Source of the DNA: JBGQDM01 sp041495845
GTDB taxonomy: Bacteria; Acidobacteriota; Terriglobia; Terriglobales; Acidobacteriaceae
Direction: 5' to 3'
DNA length: 16,254 nt
Assembly: GCA_041495845.1 (NCBI GenBank)
Contig: JBGQDM010000073.1
Location: forward strand, 1 to 16,254
Shown one piece after another: positions 14,128-16,254 of the stretch. The notes below the pieces were generated by a model. That model had not been told where the DNA came from and did no database searches. It worked only from the letters and a program-made list of their open reading frames with translations. Within the stretch, counting starts at the first letter, position 1. Every line of letters starts with the position of its first letter. Made by a program: the position numbers and the translations under genes.

Positions 14128-16254
14128 TCAGGTCTTGCGGGTGCCGTCCCACTCCTTACCCTTAATATCCGGCGCCTTCTCCAGGTTGTCCAGCAGGAGG
14201 CGGCGCAGCCGGTAGCGGCTGTCCAGGTCGGTGTGCACGATTTCATAGCCGAACTCATGCTGCTTAGCGCGGCGCAGCAAAACTTGTGACCGGAAGTGAC
14301 GCATGCCCACGGAAAACTCCAGGTTGCCTTCGGAGCCCACGCGCAGGTTTTCTTCTTTGGTCGCCAATCCGCCGCCCAGACTCATTTCGCGGACCACAAT
14401 GCGGCATTTCCCCCAAGAGCTGCTCAAGGTCGCGTTCACCGGCTTGGCCAGCAAGAAACGCTCATAACGCCGCTGCCGCACCCACGGACATGCCGGGGCG
14501 GGATCGAGCGGTGCCAGCGCCAGTTCGGCCGTGTCCAGCCCGCTTTCGGACATCACCTGACTGCTGTAGCGCGGATCAATCTTGACCAGGGCCTGCGCCG
14601 CCACCACGCGCAGTTCGCGGTGTTGGATCCACTTGAACCTCTTGCGCGCTTCCAGCAGCGCCCGAATCACCCCGATCGCTTCCGTTTCCCGCATGCGACC
14701 AAGAGATTCAATCGCTTTCACCTGCAGCAATGCCGAACGGCCGGGTGTGTCGCCCGCCTGCGCCATCACAATCAGAGGCGCGGACGCAGTGCGGTCGCCG
14801 CTCATGCCGATTTCGTCGACCGCCTGGGGAATCACCAGCGGATCGAGTAATTCGAGTAATTCGAGCAGCGTGCGCCCGCGGTCCACCGCCGCGCCATACG
14901 CAATCTGCCGTACCACCACATCGTGGTAGAAACGGTTGAATTCCTTCAGTCGCACCGGCAGCAGTTCGAGCAGGCAGGGCACGTCCAGCCGGCTGATCAG
15001 GCCGACTAGGCCGGAAGCCCTGCTGGGCTGCCCGGTACGCAGTACTTCGCGCATGTTGGCCAGCGCGTCGTCACCCATATGCCCGGCGAACTCCACCACT
15101 CGGTCGCATTCTTCCCGCGTCATGCAGCGGAAGAAGCGCTCCGCCAGTTGTTCCACGGAGGACTCAGGTGTCCTGCGCAGAATGTTGAGCAGTTCCGGTG
15201 GCGTTTCTCCGATGCGCAACGCTTCTTCGATAAACTCGTTGGCCCGGTTCTCAATCCCAATGCGCGGCCGGATTTCCCGGGCCAGCATGGGGCGGTCGTT
15301 GCTCAGTCGTTCCAACGATTCCAGCACTTTCCCCAACGCCCCGTAGTGACGCCGGTTCATTGCCTCCTGGCTCAGGCGAACGAAGGCCGCGCCCACCAGA
15401 CTCTCCAGTTCGTTTTCCAGTTCTTTGCTGAGCTGCTCGCCCAGTTGACGAATCGCCTCACTCAGCAGGTTGGTGCCGGCGGCGGCGAAAAGGTCGGCCA
15501 GCTGCGAGAGTCCCAGCGCCGTTTTCTTCTTGATCTCCAGGTCTTTGTTAGCCAGCCCAGCCAAATAGTTGGACAGGATCTGGTCCACTGATTCTCGATC
15601 CCCGCGTTCAACCAGCGACTCCACATACTGGCGGACGTTGCGCGGCGGCACGCACGGCGCTTCGTTCGACATCAGCACACTACGTTTGCCCGCTTCCGGT
15701 ACTTCCGCCCAGAACATCCGATCCATGATGTCCGCATGCGATTCGATGAGCATGCCTGCTTTGGACATCTTGTCTTCCTGAAGGCGCAAAATCTGCCGCA
15801 GTCGGTCCATCTGCCGGCTCATGTGCTCCATCATCTGGTGCACGGCGTTGACCCGCACCTCGCCCTTGGTGTAGCGATCCAGAGCGAAGCGAATGGCCAT
15901 ATGTTCGGCAGCTTTCATCAGCATGGAGGCATCGTGCTTGTTCGATCCCACCGTGCCGGCCAGACTCTCCAGCAAGCTCTGCAAATTCCCCCGTGTCGCC
16001 GGTGTGGTAGCGTCCAGGTCGGCTTGCAGGTCTGACGGTTTGGCCTCCGGATTGGTGCCCACTTCGCCAAAGCGAGTCAGCAAGCGGATCGCCTGGATGA
16101 CCTCCTGCTCCTGCAAGGGGACCGTTCCGCCCACAACCCCACCTGCCGGGCCTGTGTTGGCACCGCCAGCGGCCGCCGCTGGCACCTGCCCCGCCGCGGC
16201 CTGTCCTCCGGTTCCTTCGGTTCCGTCGCTGGGACCCAGGGGAACTGCGCCCGC
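14128..16254 (-). CDS. Large helical HEAT-like protein with C-terminal PilZ domain, 5' end outside window
   Basis: The frame stays open to the right edge, so the N-terminus is missing; 708 residues are visible. The first 45 or so are a Gly/Ala/Pro-rich linker. Residues about 139-168 (HQMMEHMSRQMDRLRQILR and on) could form a coiled coil. Roughly 225-560 is almost all amphipathic helix with irregular HEAT-like pairs, clearest near 500-560. Residues about 593-693 form a PilZ domain: Arg595-xxx-Arg599 (RRYER) and EMSLGG (623-628), against the c-di-GMP-binding RxxxR and (D/N)xSxxG motifs. Glu replaces the usual Asp/Asn. A GTG at 16183-16185 could be taken as a start but lies inside the linker. The likely role is a cytosolic c-di-GMP effector that uses the helical part for protein contacts; the target process is unknown. 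It converges on atpE and shares its terminator. Confidence 0.8.
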   Translation of the reverse strand, partial: AGAVPLGPSDGTEGTGGQAAAGQVPAAAAGGANTGPAGGVVGGTVPLQEQEVIQAIRLLTRFGEVGTNPEAKPSDLQADLDATTPATRGNLQSLLESLAGTVGSNKHDASMLMKAAEHMAIRFALDRYTKGEVRVNAVHQMMEHMSRQMDRLRQILRLQEDKMSKAGMLIESHADIMDRMFWAEVPEAGKRSVLMSNEAPCVPPRNVRQYVESLVERGDRESVDQILSNYLAGLANKDLEIKKKTALGLSQLADLFAAAGTNLLSEAIRQLGEQLSKELENELESLVGAAFVRLSQEAMNRRHYGALGKVLESLERLSNDRPMLAREIRPRIGIENRANEFIEEALRIGETPPELLNILRRTPESSVEQLAERFFRCMTREECDRVVEFAGHMGDDALANMREVLRTGQPSRASGLVGLISRLDVPCLLELLPVRLKEFNRFYHDVVVRQIAYGAAVDRGRTLLELLELLDPLVIPQAVDEIGMSGDRTASAPLIVMAQAGDTPGRSALLQVKAIESLGRMRETEAIGVIRALLEARKRFKWIQHRELRVVAAQALVKIDPRYSSQVMSESGLDTAELALAPLDPAPACPWVRQRRYERFLLAKPVNATLSSSWGKCRIVVREMSLGGGLATKEENLRVGSEGNLEFSVGMRHFRSQVLLRRAKQHEFGYEIVHTDLDSRYRLRRLLLDNLEKAPDIKGKEWDGTRKT
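14843..14869 (-). repeat. 9-bp tandem repeat inside the HEAT-PilZ gene
   Basis: TCGAGTAAT occurs twice (14843-14851, 14852-14860), followed by a diverged copy TCGAGCAGC (14861-14869). On the coding strand these encode the peptide repeat LLELLELLD. The identical copies suggest a recent in-frame slippage duplication within a helix. Confidence 0.75.

Noticed and set aside
1..16254. tRNA genes, CRISPR arrays, insertion sequences, toxin-antitoxin or defence genes
   Set aside because: No spaced direct repeats, terminal inverted repeats, transposase-like frames or tRNA cloverleaf patterns were seen by eye; gaps between genes are too short to hide most of these.

Overview
The window is bacterial and almost entirely coding, with a high G+C content and no gap longer than about 130 bases. 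Gene content points to an aerobic, quinone-dependent respirer. The split complex I locus and the short intergenic repeats (9-nt CTCTGCG units, a CTGA-rich spacer, a G+C-rich leader before nuoM) remind me of Acidobacteriota, possibly the Koribacter/Terriglobia side. That placement is an inference from recall, not a database result.

Layout. At the left edge is the 3' part of a UbiD-family decarboxylase gene (+ strand). It converges on lysS (- strand), and the two stop codons overlap in one CTAG palindrome. A divergent promoter region of about 120 bp follows. It drives lysS leftwards and a long rightward respiratory cluster that runs nuoA-C-D-H-J-K-L-M-N and then atpZ, atpI, atpB, atpE. Many junctions are translationally coupled, with 1-4 nt overlaps at nuoC/D, D/H, J/K and M/N. 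Two consecutive hairpin terminators close the cluster after atpE. A convergent partial gene on the - strand fills the right end. It encodes a large helical (HEAT-like) protein with a C-terminal PilZ domain, a probable c-di-GMP effector.

Function. The nuo genes encode all seven membrane subunits of complex I (A, H, J, K, L, M, N) and the quinone-module subunits C and D. The Fe-S and NADH-module subunits NuoB, E, F, G and I are not here. The atp genes encode only the Fo channel parts a and c plus the accessory proteins AtpZ and AtpI. Subunit b and all of F1 must be encoded elsewhere. The cluster therefore groups almost purely membrane-embedded, ion-translocating parts of two complexes. The c subunit has the Gln/Glu-Ser/Tyr pattern associated with Na+ binding, so the coupling ion is an open question.

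Points worth a second look: the missing nuoB with a strong hairpin in its usual place; a LysRS motif 2 in which the usual His is Trp; a long extra segment in NuoH; an acidic residue next to the key Glu of NuoK; the Na+-type c-subunit signature; and the HEAT-PilZ protein. I saw no tRNA, rRNA, CRISPR array, insertion sequence or phage gene. I did not find a clearly new multi-gene system.
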